From the NCBI GenBank assembly GCA_027487555.1, contig JAIYDI010000029.1, positions 124,001 to 188,000 on the forward strand: a stretch of 64,000 nucleotides of DNA, read 5' to 3'. Both the position numbers and the translations under genes were made by a program. Under the pieces are notes generated by a model that saw only the letters and a list, made by a program, of their open reading frames with translations, had not been told where the DNA came from and did no database searches. The DNA comes from Hyphomicrobiales bacterium. Lineage in GTDB: Bacteria > Pseudomonadota > Alphaproteobacteria > Rhizobiales > Devosiaceae. Below, one piece after another: positions 9,215 to 19,728 of this stretch (its first letter is position 1; every line of letters begins with the position of its first letter).

Positions 9215-10330
9215 TTGCTGACCCTTAGAAACCAGGTTCTGATCTGGGCAAGCCTGTCGATCACCACCATCCTGCTGATCTGGCTGTTCCGCCCGATTCT
9301 GCTGCCCTTCGTGATCGGGCTTGCTATCGCCTACCTGCTCAACCCCCTTGTCAGCCTCCTCGAGAAGTGGCGGATCAACCGCAGCTGGGGGTCTATGCTG
9401 GTGCTTGTCTGCGTCATCGGACTGATCGTCGGCCTGCTGCTGTCCATCGTGCCGCTGGTGGGTCAGCAAGTCGCCGGCCTCATCGTGCGTTTGCCGGGCT
9501 ATGTGCGCGACCTGCAGGAGTTACTGCAGGTCTGGGCGCCGCAGCTCAATGCCTGGCTTGGACCTGAGCGGGCGGCCCAGCTTGAAGGCAGCCTAACCGA
9601 TCTTATCGGTCGCGGGGTCGAACTGACGGCAGCAATCACGGCCACACTCGCGCAGAGCGGGCTCAATGTGCTCAACACCATTGCCATTCTCTTCATCACC
9701 CCGGTGGTCGCCTATTACCTTCTGGTTGACTGGGACGGCATGTTCCGCAAGGTCGACGAGTTGCTGCCGCGACCGCACCGCGAGGAGATCCGCGGCGTGC
9801 TTGTCGATATCGACAAGGCGATGGCTGGTGTGATCCGCGGGCAGGGTGCCGTTATCGTCGTGCTCTGCGCCTATTACGGCACCGCTCTGACGGTGGCCGG
9901 GTTGAATTTCGGTCTCGCCATAGGGCTCATCGGCGGGTTGCTGAGCTTCATCCCCTATGTGGGGTTCTTCACCGGCTTCGCCCTGTCGATGACGGTGGCG
10001 CTGGTGCAGTTCTGGCCCGACCAGTGGCTGTTCATCATCATCGTGCTGATCATTTACGCGGTGGGACAATTCCTCGAAAGCAACATCCTTTATCCCAAGC
10101 TTGTCGGCCAAAGCATCAACATCAACCCGGTTTGGCTGATGTTCGCGCTGTTTGCCTTCGCATTCCTGTTCGGTTTTGTCGGGCTGCTGCTCGCAGTGCC
10201 GCTTGCCGCCATTACCGGCGTATTGACGCGGTATGCCCTCGCAAAGTATCGCGCATCCAGCCTTTACCTCGGAACTGCGCATGTCGTTGCGCCGGAATCG
10301 CCCGAGGTGCCGCCGAGCCGGGAGACGTGA
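9215..10330 (+). CDS. AI-2E (PerM-type) family transporter
   Basis: A 371-residue polytopic inner-membrane protein of the AI-2 exporter/PerM superfamily. About eight hydrophobic segments are visible: a first pair near residues 10-50, one near 60-85, then a soluble stretch at about 90-145 ([18 protein letters not shown]), and a C-terminal bundle with the conserved block [16 protein letters not shown]. The true substrate is unknown and need not be autoinducer-2. The start is TTG at 9215, since no ATG lies near the N terminus. Its stop overlaps the GTG of hdaA, so it leads the hdaA-ppk-ppx operon. Confidence 0.88.
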   Translation: MLTLRNQVLIWASLSITTILLIWLFRPILLPFVIGLAIAYLLNPLVSLLEKWRINRSWGSMLVLVCVIGLIVGLLLSIVPLVGQQVAGLIVRLPGYVRDLQELLQVWAPQLNAWLGPERAAQLEGSLTDLIGRGVELTAAITATLAQSGLNVLNTIAILFITPVVAYYLLVDWDGMFRKVDELLPRPHREEIRGVLVDIDKAMAGVIRGQGAVIVVLCAYYGTALTVAGLNFGLAIGLIGGLLSFIPYVGFFTGFALSMTVALVQFWPDQWLFIIIVLIIYAVGQFLESNILYPKLVGQSININPVWLMFALFAFAFLFGFVGLLLAVPLAAITGVLTRYALAKYRASSLYLGTAHVVAPESPEVPPSRET

Positions 10331-11112
10331 TCATCGCCCATAACGCCCAAGCTCCCCGGCAAGGTGGCGCCCAGCAGCATGAGGCCGAGCGCCGTGGCGG
10401 CCAACTGGCGCTTGACCTGCCGCATGCCCCATCGCATGCCGAAGACGACTATGTCGTCGGGGACGGTAACCGGCTGGCCTTTGCCCATATCGTGGCCTTC
10501 CCCGAGTGGACGTCGCCGCTGACGCTCATCGAAGGCGCGGAAAGCTCGGGCAAGTCGCACCTGGCGCGGATATGGGCAGAGCGTTCCGGCGCAGAGATTG
10601 CGACGCCTGCCCGTGCCGAACAACTGGGCCAGGCCGGCGGGCAGGTGCCTGTGCTGATCGAGGATGCCGATCGCGCCGGTTATTCTGAGGGCGCGCTCTT
10701 CCACTTGCTCAACCAGTCGATGCGCGATCGTCGTCCCGTGCTGCTGACGGCGCGTAGAGCGGTCGCCGACTGGCCGTTCGAAACGGCCGATCTCAAGTCG
10801 CGGGCCAGGCTTGCGGCGCGGTTTACTGTTGCGCTCACCGATGACATCCAGCTGTCACAGATGCTGGTGAAACTCTTCGGCGACCGTCAGGTCATCGTCG
10901 ATCCCCGCATCATTGCCTATATGGTATCCCGGATGGAGCGATCGACGGGAGAGGCCGTGCTGCTGGTTGACCTGATGGACCGACTGGCGCTGGAACGCGG
11001 TACTGCGATCACGCGCACCATCGCGGGCGAGGCGCTGGCGCTGCGTGAGCGGGCTGCCGGTACCCAGATGTCGCTGAATTTGGAAGGCGAAGACGATGAA
11101 CGATATGACTGA
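10327..11112 (+). CDS. hdaA: DnaA regulatory inactivator HdaA
   Basis: A 261-residue AAA+-like protein related to DnaA domain III. The N terminus carries QLALDLP, the clamp-binding motif by which Hda proteins dock on the DnaN sliding clamp. The block [20 protein letters not shown] is a degenerate Walker A, and [19 protein letters not shown] matches the DnaA/Hda C-terminal part. Hda promotes ATP hydrolysis by DnaA after initiation and so limits re-initiation. The start is GTG at 10327, overlapping the transporter stop as GTGA. The C terminus overlaps the ppk start by 17 bases. Confidence 0.88.
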   Translation: MIIAHNAQAPRQGGAQQHEAERRGGQLALDLPHAPSHAEDDYVVGDGNRLAFAHIVAFPEWTSPLTLIEGAESSGKSHLARIWAERSGAEIATPARAEQLGQAGGQVPVLIEDADRAGYSEGALFHLLNQSMRDRRPVLLTARRAVADWPFETADLKSRARLAARFTVALTDDIQLSQMLVKLFGDRQVIVDPRIIAYMVSRMERSTGEAVLLVDLMDRLALERGTAITRTIAGEALALRERAAGTQMSLNLEGEDDERYD

Positions 11113-13258
11113 AGTCGCGGCCGAAACGCCGGATATCGCTGGCCTGCGTCAGAGTCCGGCGCGCTTCGTCAACCGCGAGGTCAGCTGGCTGCAGTTCAAC
11201 ATGCGCGTGCTCGAAGAAGCGGGGAACATCAACAATCCGCTGCTCGAGCGGCTGCGCTTTGTGGCCATCTCGGCCAACAATCTCGACGAATTCTTCATGG
11301 TGCGGGTAGCGGGCCTCAAAGGGCAGGTGCGTGCCGGATTGTCGACGCTCAGTGCCGATGGCCTGTCGCCCGCGGAGCAACTCGACGAGATCACCACCCT
11401 CGCGCAGCACCTGCATCTCGAGCAGCAAGATCATTGGCAGCAATTGCGCGAGGAGCTCTTTGCCCGCGACGTGGTGATCCATGAAGCAGACGACCTGAGC
11501 CCCGAACAGGTAACCTATCTGCAGAAGCTCTTCCGGGAGGAGATATTCCCGGTTCTGACGCCGATTGCGGTCGACCCGGCGCACCCGTTTCCCTTCATTC
11601 CAAATCTCGGTTTCACGCTGGCCTTCGAGCTGGTGCGAAGCGGCTCCACCCAGACGCTCACGGCACTGGTGCGTGTGCCGTCCAATCTCGATCGCTTCAT
11701 CACGTTGCCAGGCAACCTCACGACGGAGAACCGCGTGGAGGTCGTCACCATCGATACACTCATCAACATCTTCATCGGCAAGATGTTTCCCGGCTACGAG
11801 GTCTCGGGGTCGGGCTCATTCCGCATCATCCGCGATAGCGAAATCGAAATCGACGACGAAGCGGCCGACCTCGTGGTCGAGTTCGAATCGGCTTTGCGGC
11901 AGCGCCGTCGCGGGCAGGTCATCCGGCTCGAAATTGACAGGAAGATGCCGCGTGCGTTGCGTCGACATATTTCCGAGCGGCTTGGCATTGGCGACGCCGA
12001 TACCTTCGAAGTTGAGGGTTTTCTCGGACTTGCCGACGCCAGCCGAATTTGTGACATCGACCGGCCAGACCTGAAGTTCCCGCCCTATGTGCCGCGTTTC
12101 CCGGAGAGGATCCGCGACTACAATGGCGATATCTTCGCGGCCATCCGCGCCAAGGACCTGCTGGTTCACCATCCATTCGAGAGCTTCGATGTCGTGGCGC
12201 AGTTCCTGATGCAGGCAGCCCGCGACCCGGACGTCGTCGCGATCAAGCAGACACTTTATCGCACCTCGCGCGACAGCCCGATCGTCAAGGCCTTGGTGCA
12301 GGCGGCCGAGGCCGGCAAGTCGGTGACGGCGCTTGTGGAGCTCAAGGCACGCTTCGACGAAGAGGCCAACATCCGTTGGGCGCGCGATCTGGAGCGCGCC
12401 GGCGCCCAGGTGGTGTTCGGTTTCATCGAGTTGAAGACTCACGCGAAAATGAGCCAGGTCGTGCGCCGCGAGAACGGCAAGCTGGTCAGCTATTGCCATC
12501 TCGGAACGGGCAACTACCACCCGATAACCGCCAGGATCTATACCGACCTCAGCTTCTTCACGACCGATCCAGCGATTACCCGCGATGTGAGCCGCGTCTT
12601 CAATTTCATTACCGGCTATGTCCGACCGACCGACATGGAAGCTATCGCCTTCTCGCCGGTGACGCTCAGGCAGACGCTGCTCGACCATATCCGCCGCGAG
12701 GTCGAGTTCGCCGAGCGCGGCCAGCCCGCGAATATCTGGCTCAAGATGAATGCGCTGGTCGATCCGGAGATCATCGACGCTCTCTATGACGCGAGCCAGA
12801 AGGGCGTGAAAATCGAACTCATCGTCCGCGGCATCTGCTGCCTGAGGCCAGGCATTCCTGGCTTCTCCGACAATATTCGAGTGAAGTCCGTGGTTGGGCG
12901 CTTCCTCGAGCATTCCAGAATCTTCTGTTTTGGCGGCGGGCATCCGATGCCGTCGCGAAAGGCCAGAGTCTTCCTCAGCTCCGCAGATATCATGCAGCGC
13001 AACCTCGACTGGCGCGTCGAGGTGATGGTTCCCATCCTGAACAAGACGGTGCATAAGCAGATTCTCGATCGGATGATGGTGACCTACCTCAAGGACAATC
13101 AGCAGAGCTGGGCCGTGCTGCCCGACGGCAGCTCCGACAAGATACGCGCCGGCGAGGGTGAGGAGCCCTGCAATGCGCATCAGTATTTCATGACCAATGC
13201 CAGCCTCTCGGGGCGCGGCAGCGCCCTCAAGCGCGACAACGAGGATAGTGACGAGTGA
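11096..13258 (+). CDS. ppk: Polyphosphate kinase 1
   Basis: A 720-residue enzyme that reversibly polymerises the gamma-phosphate of ATP into polyphosphate. The N-terminal domain begins [20 protein letters not shown]. His468 in [10 protein letters not shown] is the autophosphorylated histidine, and [13 protein letters not shown] and IELKTHAKM are phospholipase-D-like active-site blocks. The ATG at 11096 overlaps the hdaA end. The stop overlaps the GTG start of ppx, coupling synthesis and breakdown of polyphosphate. Confidence 0.97.
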   Translation: MNDMTEVAAETPDIAGLRQSPARFVNREVSWLQFNMRVLEEAGNINNPLLERLRFVAISANNLDEFFMVRVAGLKGQVRAGLSTLSADGLSPAEQLDEITTLAQHLHLEQQDHWQQLREELFARDVVIHEADDLSPEQVTYLQKLFREEIFPVLTPIAVDPAHPFPFIPNLGFTLAFELVRSGSTQTLTALVRVPSNLDRFITLPGNLTTENRVEVVTIDTLINIFIGKMFPGYEVSGSGSFRIIRDSEIEIDDEAADLVVEFESALRQRRRGQVIRLEIDRKMPRALRRHISERLGIGDADTFEVEGFLGLADASRICDIDRPDLKFPPYVPRFPERIRDYNGDIFAAIRAKDLLVHHPFESFDVVAQFLMQAARDPDVVAIKQTLYRTSRDSPIVKALVQAAEAGKSVTALVELKARFDEEANIRWARDLERAGAQVVFGFIELKTHAKMSQVVRRENGKLVSYCHLGTGNYHPITARIYTDLSFFTTDPAITRDVSRVFNFITGYVRPTDMEAIAFSPVTLRQTLLDHIRREVEFAERGQPANIWLKMNALVDPEIIDALYDASQKGVKIELIVRGICCLRPGIPGFSDNIRVKSVVGRFLEHSRIFCFGGGHPMPSRKARVFLSSADIMQRNLDWRVEVMVPILNKTVHKQILDRMMVTYLKDNQQSWAVLPDGSSDKIRAGEGEEPCNAHQYFMTNASLSGRGSALKRDNEDSDE

Positions 13259-14793
13259 ATCAGTATTGGGGCGTCGATGCCGATCCGACCGCGCAAGGTC
13301 GCATCAAGGGTGCCCGACCTGTGGCCGTGCTCGACATCGGGTCGAACTCGGTTCGCCTCGTGGTTTATGAGCGGCTCGCCCGTTCCTTGACCACCCTCTA
13401 CAATGAAAAGACCGCCTGTGCCCTCGGCCGCGGCCTCGCGAAGACCGGCCTCATCGCCTACGAGAATATCGATCGTGCGCTGACGGCCATTCAGCGCTTT
13501 GCGCTGGTTTGCCGGCTCATGAAGGTTGGCGAGGTGCATATCCTGGCGACTTCCGCGGTCCGCGAGGCAAGCAATTCGGAGAGCTTCGTTTCCGCCGTCG
13601 AGCAGACAATGGGCACTCGGGTCCGGGTGCTGAGCGGCGAGGAAGAGGCGCATTTCGCCGCGCTCGGCGCCATTTCGGGCATGCCTGGCTTCGACGGGGT
13701 CGTGGGCGATCTCGGCGGAGGTAGTCTAGAGCTGTCGGTCATCACCTCCGGCCTCGATGCAACCGGGGAGACCTTTGAACTCGGCGTTATCCGCATGCAG
13801 GACGATTCTGGCGTTTCGCCGCCAAAGGCGCAGGCGCTGGCGCGGCAGCGGTTGAAGAAGTCCCAGATCCTCAAGGGGCAGGGCGGTGCGTTTTGCGCCA
13901 TCGGCGGCACTTGGCGGTCGCTGGCCAAGGTCCACCAGGTACTGCGCAACTATCCGCTGCACATGGTCCAGCATTATGCCGTCAAGGCCAGCGATTTGCT
14001 CAGGCTCTGCGAGGACATTGTCGGCGCGGTAGAGCTGGGCAAGCCCTATCCCGGCTCCGAAATTGCCAGCTCCGGCCGGCGCGATCTCGTGCCCTATGGT
14101 GCGGCTGTGATGATCGAGGTCATCAAATCGGGCAGGTTCGAGACAATCGTTTTTTCGGCTCTTGGTGTCCGCGAAGGGTATCTTTTCGGCCAGTTGCCAG
14201 TCGACGAACGAAACGTCGATCCGTTGGTTCAGGCCTCAGAGGACCTGTCTATCCTGCGCTCGCGTTCCCCCGGCCATGCGCACGATCTGATCGCCTTCAC
14301 CGGCGGCTTTCTCAAGGCAATCGATCTTCCCGAGAGCCCGGAGGAGAAGCGCTTGCGCGAGGTTGGCTGCTTCCTCGCGGACGTTGGCTGGCGTGGCCAT
14401 CCCGATTATCGCGGGGAACAGGCTGTCGATCTTGTTGCTTATGGCAACTTTACTGGTGTCGATCATTCGGGGCGGGCCTTCCTCGCCGAGGTGCTGGCTG
14501 TCCGCTATATGGGCCTCAAACAGAAGTTCATCAGTCAGGAACTCCTCGATCTTTCGGGGCCGATCGCCAGCCAGCGGGCACGGCTGATAGGTGCGGCATT
14601 CCGCGTTGGCTATCCAATGTCGGCCGCAATGCCGGGCGTCCTGCCACGTGTCCGGTTCGAGCTGGAAAAGGGCGTGTTAAGGCTTATTCTGCCCAGCGAT
14701 CTGGCATTCCTCGACGGGGAGCACCTGCGCTCCAGACTCGATCAGCTTGCCGGCGTAGCAGCAATCAAGGCAACTTGGGTCGTGGCAGGGTAG
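13255..14793 (+). CDS. ppx: Exopolyphosphatase, Ppx/GppA family
   Basis: A 512-residue ASKHA-fold phosphatase that removes terminal phosphate from polyphosphate, or from pppGpp in some members. Phosphate-binding loops are visible at [17 protein letters not shown] and [16 protein letters not shown], and the catalytic Glu is expected in the [10 protein letters not shown] region. The C-terminal half (about 320-510) is the helical domain typical of long Ppx forms. The start is GTG within GTGA at the ppk stop. Substrate preference cannot be read from sequence. It converges on rnd with only six bases between stops. Confidence 0.93.
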   Translation: MNQYWGVDADPTAQGRIKGARPVAVLDIGSNSVRLVVYERLARSLTTLYNEKTACALGRGLAKTGLIAYENIDRALTAIQRFALVCRLMKVGEVHILATSAVREASNSESFVSAVEQTMGTRVRVLSGEEEAHFAALGAISGMPGFDGVVGDLGGGSLELSVITSGLDATGETFELGVIRMQDDSGVSPPKAQALARQRLKKSQILKGQGGAFCAIGGTWRSLAKVHQVLRNYPLHMVQHYAVKASDLLRLCEDIVGAVELGKPYPGSEIASSGRRDLVPYGAAVMIEVIKSGRFETIVFSALGVREGYLFGQLPVDERNVDPLVQASEDLSILRSRSPGHAHDLIAFTGGFLKAIDLPESPEEKRLREVGCFLADVGWRGHPDYRGEQAVDLVAYGNFTGVDHSGRAFLAEVLAVRYMGLKQKFISQELLDLSGPIASQRARLIGAAFRVGYPMSAAMPGVLPRVRFELEKGVLRLILPSDLAFLDGEHLRSRLDQLAGVAAIKATWVVAG

Positions 14794-14799
14794 GTGTGA

Positions 14800-15966
14800 C
14801 TATTCCTCGTCGTCGTCGAGGATGTCGATCTCGATAACCTCGCCATTGCCTGCTGCGAGACCGAGCTTGCCATGCTTGATGGCCAGCGCCTTGTCCCCAA
14901 ACAGCTTCCGCCGCCAGCCCTTGAGCGCCGGCACGTCGGCATTGTCGTCGAGCACCAGCGCGTCGATTTCATCCGAGGTGGCGATGATGCGTGAGGCAAC
15001 ACCGTGCTGTTCGGAGACTGCCTTGAGCAGCACCCGCACGAGATCGCCAACTGCGCCCTTTGGCGAAGGGCCGCGCGGGCGATCCGCCACCTTTGGCAAC
15101 TCGGTCTTCTGCAGGGCTTCGACGCTCTTCAGCATCGCAATGATCTCTGCTGCTGCAGACGACCGGCCATAGCCGCGCTGTACCGCACGCAACCGGTCGA
15201 AGGCCTCCGGTGTCGTCGGTCGCTGCTGCGCCAACTCGATCAGCGCCTCGTCCTTCATGATGCGGCTGCGCGGCTGGTCGCCGTCCTGTGCCCGGCGTTC
15301 CCGCCAGGCTGCCAGCGCCTTGAGCGCCGCGACATCGCGTGGCTTCGACAGCTTGGCCTTCAGTCGTTCCCAGGCGTGCTCGGGCTGCACAACGTATGTG
15401 TGGATGGATTCGAGTACTGCGAGTTCGTCCTCGACCCAATCCCAGCGTCCGGAATCGTCCACTTGCTTTACGAGGGCGAAGTATACGTCGCGCAAATGCG
15501 TCACATCAGCAAGGGCATAGATCTTCTGCTTCTCACTCAGCGGTCGATCTGACCAATCAGTGAAGCGAGATGACTTGTCGAGTTCCACCCCGGTGATCGA
15601 ACGCACCAGGTTGTCATAGGATACACTGTCGCCGAAGCCACAGACCGATGCTGCAATCTGGGTGTCGAAGATGTTCGCCGGCACCTTGCCGGTGAGCTTC
15701 ACGAAGATCTCAATGTCCTGACGCGCCGCATGGAAGACCTTGCGGACCTTGTCATTGGCCAGAAGTGCGTAGAACGGCGACAGGTCCAAGTCCGGCGCCA
15801 GCGGATCGATCAGTACGGCTTCGTCTGCTGTTGCGACCTGCATCAGGCAAAGTTTTGGCCAGTACGTCGTCTCTCGGAGGAACTCGGTATCGACCGTGAC
15901 AAACTCGAAGTGACTTGCCCGCTCGCAGAACGCCGCAAGCTCGGTGGTCGAAACGATCATCTCCAT
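14800..15966 (-). CDS. rnd: Ribonuclease D
   Basis: A 388-residue 3'-5' exoribonuclease of the DEDD family that trims tRNA and other stable RNA precursors. Exo I is VTVDTEFLRE, Exo II spans the FDTQIAASVCGFGDS region and Exo III is YALADVTHLRDVY. One or two HRDC-type helical domains follow (about residues 205-370). The tail is acidic, ending IDILDDDEE. The start is the ATG at 15966 (MEMIVSTTELAAF); a second ATG at 15960 has no better spacing. The longer frame upstream does not resemble RNase D. Confidence 0.93.
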   Translation of the reverse strand: MEMIVSTTELAAFCERASHFEFVTVDTEFLRETTYWPKLCLMQVATADEAVLIDPLAPDLDLSPFYALLANDKVRKVFHAARQDIEIFVKLTGKVPANIFDTQIAASVCGFGDSVSYDNLVRSITGVELDKSSRFTDWSDRPLSEKQKIYALADVTHLRDVYFALVKQVDDSGRWDWVEDELAVLESIHTYVVQPEHAWERLKAKLSKPRDVAALKALAAWRERRAQDGDQPRSRIMKDEALIELAQQRPTTPEAFDRLRAVQRGYGRSSAAAEIIAMLKSVEALQKTELPKVADRPRGPSPKGAVGDLVRVLLKAVSEQHGVASRIIATSDEIDALVLDDNADVPALKGWRRKLFGDKALAIKHGKLGLAAGNGEVIEIDILDDDEE

Positions 15967-16067
15967 AGTCGTCTTTCGCTTTGCATCCAGAAGGTTGTGA
16001 ATAACAGGGGATTGTCTCTGCCACCAGCAGGAATGTGACGGAAAGCGGGCGTGCCGAGGCGGGCAAC

Positions 16068-16096
16068 TTGACAAAGACAGGCATTGGTGCGCTTGT
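16068..16096 (+). promoter_or_regulatory. Possible promoter of aspS
   Basis: A consensus -35 hexamer TTGACA lies at 16068-16073. Seventeen bases downstream is GCTTGT, a weak -10. Alphaproteobacterial -10 elements are loosely conserved, so the -35 is the only strong part. It is the sole such hexamer in the gap between the divergent rnd and aspS genes. Confidence 0.33.
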
Positions 16097-16133
16097 CCCG
16101 CGCCGGAATCCGCCGTCCCAAGAGATGACCAAA

Positions 16134-17915
16134 ATGGCTGAGATGCATCGCTACAGAACCCACACCTGCGCCGCACTTTCGACCGGTGACGTGGGCAATA
16201 ATGTGCGTCTCTCGGGGTGGGTGCACCGCGTCCGCGATCATGGTGGCGTGCTGTTCATCGATTTGCGCGACCACTATGGGGTCACCCAATGCGTGGTCGA
16301 CCCCGACTCGCCGGCGTTTTCCGCCGCGGAACGGCTCCGGGCCGAGTTTGTCATCCGCATCGATGGCAATGTGAAGGCGCGTACGCCCGAGACGGTAAAC
16401 CCCAATCTGCCGACCGGTGCCGTGGAAGTGTTCATCCGCGATCTCGAAGTGCTCGGCGCTGCCACCGACCTGCCGCTGCCGGTATTCGGCGAGCCGGACT
16501 ACCCCGAGGACATCCGGCTCCGCTACCGCTTTCTCGACCTGCGCCGCGAGACGCTGCATGCCAACATCGTCAAGCGGACCAAAATCATCGCTTCGATGCG
16601 CCGGCACATGACCGATATCGGGTTTGCCGAATACTCCACCCCGATCCTCACGGCCTCGTCCCCGGAGGGTGCGCGCGACTTTCTCGTTCCGTCCCGTATT
16701 CATCCGGGCAAGTTTTTCGCGCTGCCGCAGGCGCCGCAGCAGTACAAGCAACTGCTGATGGTTGCCGGTTTCGATCGCTATTTCCAGATCGCTCCATGCT
16801 TCCGCGATGAGGACCCGCGCGCCGATCGCCTGCCCGGCGAATTCTATCAGCTCGATCTGGAGATGAGCTTTGTGACCCAGGAAGAGATCTGGGAGACGAT
16901 GCAGCCGGTGATGACTGAAATCTTCGAAGAATTCGCTGAGGGCAAGCCGGTCAGCCGCGAGTGGCCACGCATTCCCTATGACACGGCCATTCGCACCTAC
17001 GGGTCCGATAAACCGGATCTGCGCAACCCTATCGAGATGCAGGCCGTAACGGAGCACTTCCGCGGCTCGGGCTTCGGCGTTTTCGCCAACCAGATCGCCT
17101 CCGACGACAAGGTTGAAGTCTGGGCGATCCCGGCGGCTACCGGCGGCAGCCGCGCGTTCTGCGACCGGATGAACGCCTGGGCGCAGGCCTCAGGGCAGCC
17201 TGGCCTCGGCTATATCTTCTTCAAGGATGGTGCCGGCTCCGGCCCGGTGGCGAAAAACATCGGGCCAGAGCGGACGGACGCGATTCGTATGCAACTCGGG
17301 CTCGCCGATGGCGACGCAGTGTTCTTTGTGCTGGGCCGTCCGGAAAAGATGTACCGCTTCGCCGGCGAAGCGCGCGTCAAGGTGGGTCTGGACCTCGGCC
17401 TGACCAAACTGGACCAGTACAAGTTCTGCTGGATCGTCGACTTCCCGTTCTATGAGTGGAACGAAGACGAAAAGAAGATCGACTTCGCTCACAACCCGTT
17501 CTCGATGCCGCAGGGTGGACTCGAAGCGCTGAACGGGCCGGATCCGCTGTCGATCAAGGCGTATCAGTATGATGCCGTGTGCAACGGCTTCGAAATCGCC
17601 TCGGGTTCAATTCGAAACCAGCAGCCGGACACAATGGTCAAGGCCTTCGAGATGGTCGGCCTCAGCAAGCAGGACGTCGAGGATCGCTTCGGTGGCCTTT
17701 ATCGCGCCTTCCAATTCGGTGCTCCGCCGCATGGCGGCGCTGCCTTCGGCATCGATCGCGTCGTGATGCTGCTGTGCGGCGTGCAGAACCTGCGCGAGAT
17801 CACGCTGTTCCCGATGAACCAGCAGGCCGAAGACCTGCTGATGGGCGCCCCGGCGCCGGCAAGCCCAAAGCAACTGCGCGAGCTTGCCATTCGCGTCATG
17901 GCCGATCGGGCCTGA
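16134..17915 (+). CDS. aspS: Aspartyl-tRNA synthetase, probably nondiscriminating
   Basis: A 593-residue class II synthetase charging tRNA-Asp. The N-terminal OB fold (about 1-105) includes [18 protein letters not shown]. Motif 2 is [19 protein letters not shown] and motif 3 is [15 protein letters not shown] insertion domain lies about 290-425. The His in RDHGG sits where discriminating enzymes usually have Leu, as in enzymes that also charge tRNA-Asn for transamidation, so a dual role is likely but inferred. ATG starts at 16125, 16134 and 16143 are all possible; 16134 has an AGAGA-type site at a suitable distance. Confidence 0.95.
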   Translation: MAEMHRYRTHTCAALSTGDVGNNVRLSGWVHRVRDHGGVLFIDLRDHYGVTQCVVDPDSPAFSAAERLRAEFVIRIDGNVKARTPETVNPNLPTGAVEVFIRDLEVLGAATDLPLPVFGEPDYPEDIRLRYRFLDLRRETLHANIVKRTKIIASMRRHMTDIGFAEYSTPILTASSPEGARDFLVPSRIHPGKFFALPQAPQQYKQLLMVAGFDRYFQIAPCFRDEDPRADRLPGEFYQLDLEMSFVTQEEIWETMQPVMTEIFEEFAEGKPVSREWPRIPYDTAIRTYGSDKPDLRNPIEMQAVTEHFRGSGFGVFANQIASDDKVEVWAIPAATGGSRAFCDRMNAWAQASGQPGLGYIFFKDGAGSGPVAKNIGPERTDAIRMQLGLADGDAVFFVLGRPEKMYRFAGEARVKVGLDLGLTKLDQYKFCWIVDFPFYEWNEDEKKIDFAHNPFSMPQGGLEALNGPDPLSIKAYQYDAVCNGFEIASGSIRNQQPDTMVKAFEMVGLSKQDVEDRFGGLYRAFQFGAPPHGGAAFGIDRVVMLLCGVQNLREITLFPMNQQAEDLLMGAPAPASPKQLRELAIRVMADRA

Positions 17916-17930
17916 TCCAACCAAGCGGCG

Positions 17931-17952
17931 CTCCGCCCGTATATGGGCGGGG
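17931..17952 (+). terminator. Hairpin after aspS, possible terminator
   Basis: CTCCGCCC at 17931-17938 pairs with GGGCGGGG at 17945-17952 across a six-base loop, 16 bases after the aspS stop. No T-run follows, so it may stabilise the 3' end or act with Rho and not as a classic intrinsic terminator. Confidence 0.4.
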
Positions 17953-17975
17953 CCGCCGATGTTGCTATCCACCCT

Positions 17976-17990
17976 TTAAGCTCGCCTTAA
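17976..17990 (+). promoter_or_regulatory. Putative CtrA-binding site upstream of the EAL gene
   Basis: The sequence is TTAAGCTCGCCTTAA, an exact TTAA-N7-TTAA match to the alphaproteobacterial CtrA box. It lies 40 bases before the ATG of the EAL phosphodiesterase and directly abuts a TTGACG hexamer at 17991-17996 that could serve as a -35. CtrA bound here would sit over or next to the promoter. The site is also a perfect 5-5-5 inverted repeat. Confidence 0.55.
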
Positions 17991-17999
17991 TTGACGACT

Positions 18000-18019
18000 G
18001 CTACCACTTGACTGGTAGC
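18000..18019 (+). promoter_or_regulatory. Perfect 7-bp inverted repeat in the EAL gene leader
   Basis: GCTACCA and TGGTAGC are separated by CTTGAC, ending 11 bases before the ATG at 18031. It could be an operator for a dimeric repressor or an mRNA hairpin close to the ribosome binding site. Sequence alone does not decide between the two. Confidence 0.4.
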
Positions 18020-18030
18020 TTGGGGTCGGC

Positions 18031-19644
18031 ATGCGCGCGCGCTATTCAAATGTCCTGTTGCTGGTCGCGGCAATACTGGCCTTCCTTCCCGTCATGGCTG
18101 TCGACTTCCTTCTCGATATCTATGTGTGGGGCCGCGAGCGGACCGATCTGCAGCAACGAACCGAAACGGTCGCCTCGCGGGTACAGGCGACCGCCTACGA
18201 GGCACTCGGCGACATCCGGCAACTCATCTCCAACGGCCCGTCGCTGTGTTCGCCGGCCTTTGTCGAGCAGGCGCGGCTTCTGATCGAGCAGGGCACCGCC
18301 ATACGGCAGGTGCTGGTCGAAAACATCAATGGCGTGCAGTTCTGCGATGCGCTTGGCCGCACGATGAGCTTCCGCCCGCTGTCAGAAGAGCTGGCGATTC
18401 CCGGTCGCAGCGAGAAGCTGCGACTGGTCACGGTGGGGGCCTCCAACCTGCCAATGCTGCAGGTGTCGCTGGTGTTTGGCGCAGGCCGGAAGCTATCGGT
18501 CTTTGCGCCCGCCAAGCCTGAGGCGGCCCAATCCACCATCCAAGGCTTCGCGACGGGCTCAATGGTGCGGCTGCAACTGACGGATGGCACGTTGATTTCC
18601 GAGATGGGGGATGCGGCGACCTACGATGCCCGTTCGGGCACCGAGTATCTGGAGGCCTCGGCGCTGGCGGGAGACCTGCCCATCCGCGTAAGTGCCGCCT
18701 TACCCTTCGCCAATGCCCGAGCAGGCTATGGCGTTCTCGACACGGCCTTCACACTTCTCACCTGCCTGTCCTTCGGTACCTGGCTACTGGTCGCTCTGCG
18801 TTTCGTGCGTCGCAATGAATTGCCGGCCTTCGATCTCGAGCGCGCCATCGCGCTTGGTGAGATTCGGCCCTACTATCAACCGGTGATTGACCTGCGAACC
18901 GGGCAGCTTGCTGGTTGCGAAGTCCTGTGTCGCTGGGAGAAACGCAGCGGCGAAATTGTTCAGCCAGGCCTATTCATCGAATATGCCGAGACGACGGGCC
19001 TCGCGATTCCGATGACCGTGAGCCTGATGCACCAGGTGTCGCAGGATCTCGACGAGCTCAACCGGCTCGTGCCCGGCCTCAAGGTGTCGATAAACCTCTT
19101 CGAGGGGCATTTCCGCGACAACCGCATCGTTGAGGACGTCCACAATATCTTCAGCCCATCGGCGCTCAAATTCCGGCAACTGGTATTCGAAATCACCGAG
19201 CGAAGCCCGATCGACAAACACCCGCATACAAAGAGCGTCATTGCCGGACTGCATGCGCTTGGCTGCCGGTTAGCTATGGACGATGCGGGCACAGGCCATT
19301 CCAACCTCGCCTACATGCAGACGCTCGGGGTCGACATCATCAAGATCGACCGGGTGTTCGTCGACATGATCAAGACCGGCGTGCAGCAGGTACCGGTGCT
19401 CGACGGGCTCATCAACATGTCGCGCGAACTGGGGACCGACGTTATCGCGGAAGGCGTCGAAACCGAGGAGCAGGCCGTCTACCTGCGGGCCCGGGGCGTC
19501 GTGATGGCACAGGGGTATCTGTTCGCGCCGCCGCTGAAGGCAAAGGCCTACTGCAACTTCGCTCGGGCGGTGAATGCCCACATGATCGACCAAAAGTCGG
19601 AAGCCGAAGAGCCCGCGCCGCAGCAGACCGTCACTGCGGCGTGA
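18031..19644 (+). CDS. Membrane-anchored EAL-domain c-di-GMP phosphodiesterase with CSS-motif sensor
   Basis: A 537-residue protein that should hydrolyse c-di-GMP to pGpG. A first membrane segment (about residues 8-30) is followed by a periplasmic region of about 200 residues resembling the redox-sensing CSS-motif domain, with cysteines at NGPSLCSPAF and GVQFCDALG. A second membrane segment lies near 235-255. The EAL domain covers about 270-515 and retains FEITERSP, MDDAGTGHSNLAYM, IKIDRVFVDMI and IAEGVETEEQ. The signature reads E297-V-L in place of EAL, keeping the metal-binding Glu. The promoter region has a CtrA-type box. Confidence 0.9.
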   Translation: MRARYSNVLLLVAAILAFLPVMAVDFLLDIYVWGRERTDLQQRTETVASRVQATAYEALGDIRQLISNGPSLCSPAFVEQARLLIEQGTAIRQVLVENINGVQFCDALGRTMSFRPLSEELAIPGRSEKLRLVTVGASNLPMLQVSLVFGAGRKLSVFAPAKPEAAQSTIQGFATGSMVRLQLTDGTLISEMGDAATYDARSGTEYLEASALAGDLPIRVSAALPFANARAGYGVLDTAFTLLTCLSFGTWLLVALRFVRRNELPAFDLERAIALGEIRPYYQPVIDLRTGQLAGCEVLCRWEKRSGEIVQPGLFIEYAETTGLAIPMTVSLMHQVSQDLDELNRLVPGLKVSINLFEGHFRDNRIVEDVHNIFSPSALKFRQLVFEITERSPIDKHPHTKSVIAGLHALGCRLAMDDAGTGHSNLAYMQTLGVDIIKIDRVFVDMIKTGVQQVPVLDGLINMSRELGTDVIAEGVETEEQAVYLRARGVVMAQGYLFAPPLKAKAYCNFARAVNAHMIDQKSEAEEPAPQQTVTAA

Positions 19645-19728
19645 TGCATTCGTCGCACGTTCGCAGCAGGCTGCTTTTCAAGCGCGGCGTTTAATGGCAC
19701 TCACTCACCGCAACACCGGGAGCGAGAC

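Noticed and set aside
9131..9469. An N-terminal extension of purM to 9469
   Set aside because: The added residues are antisense to the AI-2E transporter gene and unlike any PurM.
11816..13180. Long minus-strand open frame (454 residues) across ppk
   Set aside because: It is a mirror of ppk codon bias in GC-rich DNA, with no ribosome site and no family motif.
14800..16176. A 458-residue reading of ribonuclease D starting at 16176
   Set aside because: The extra 70 residues overlap the aspS start region and do not resemble the family; the ATG at 15966 gives the normal length.
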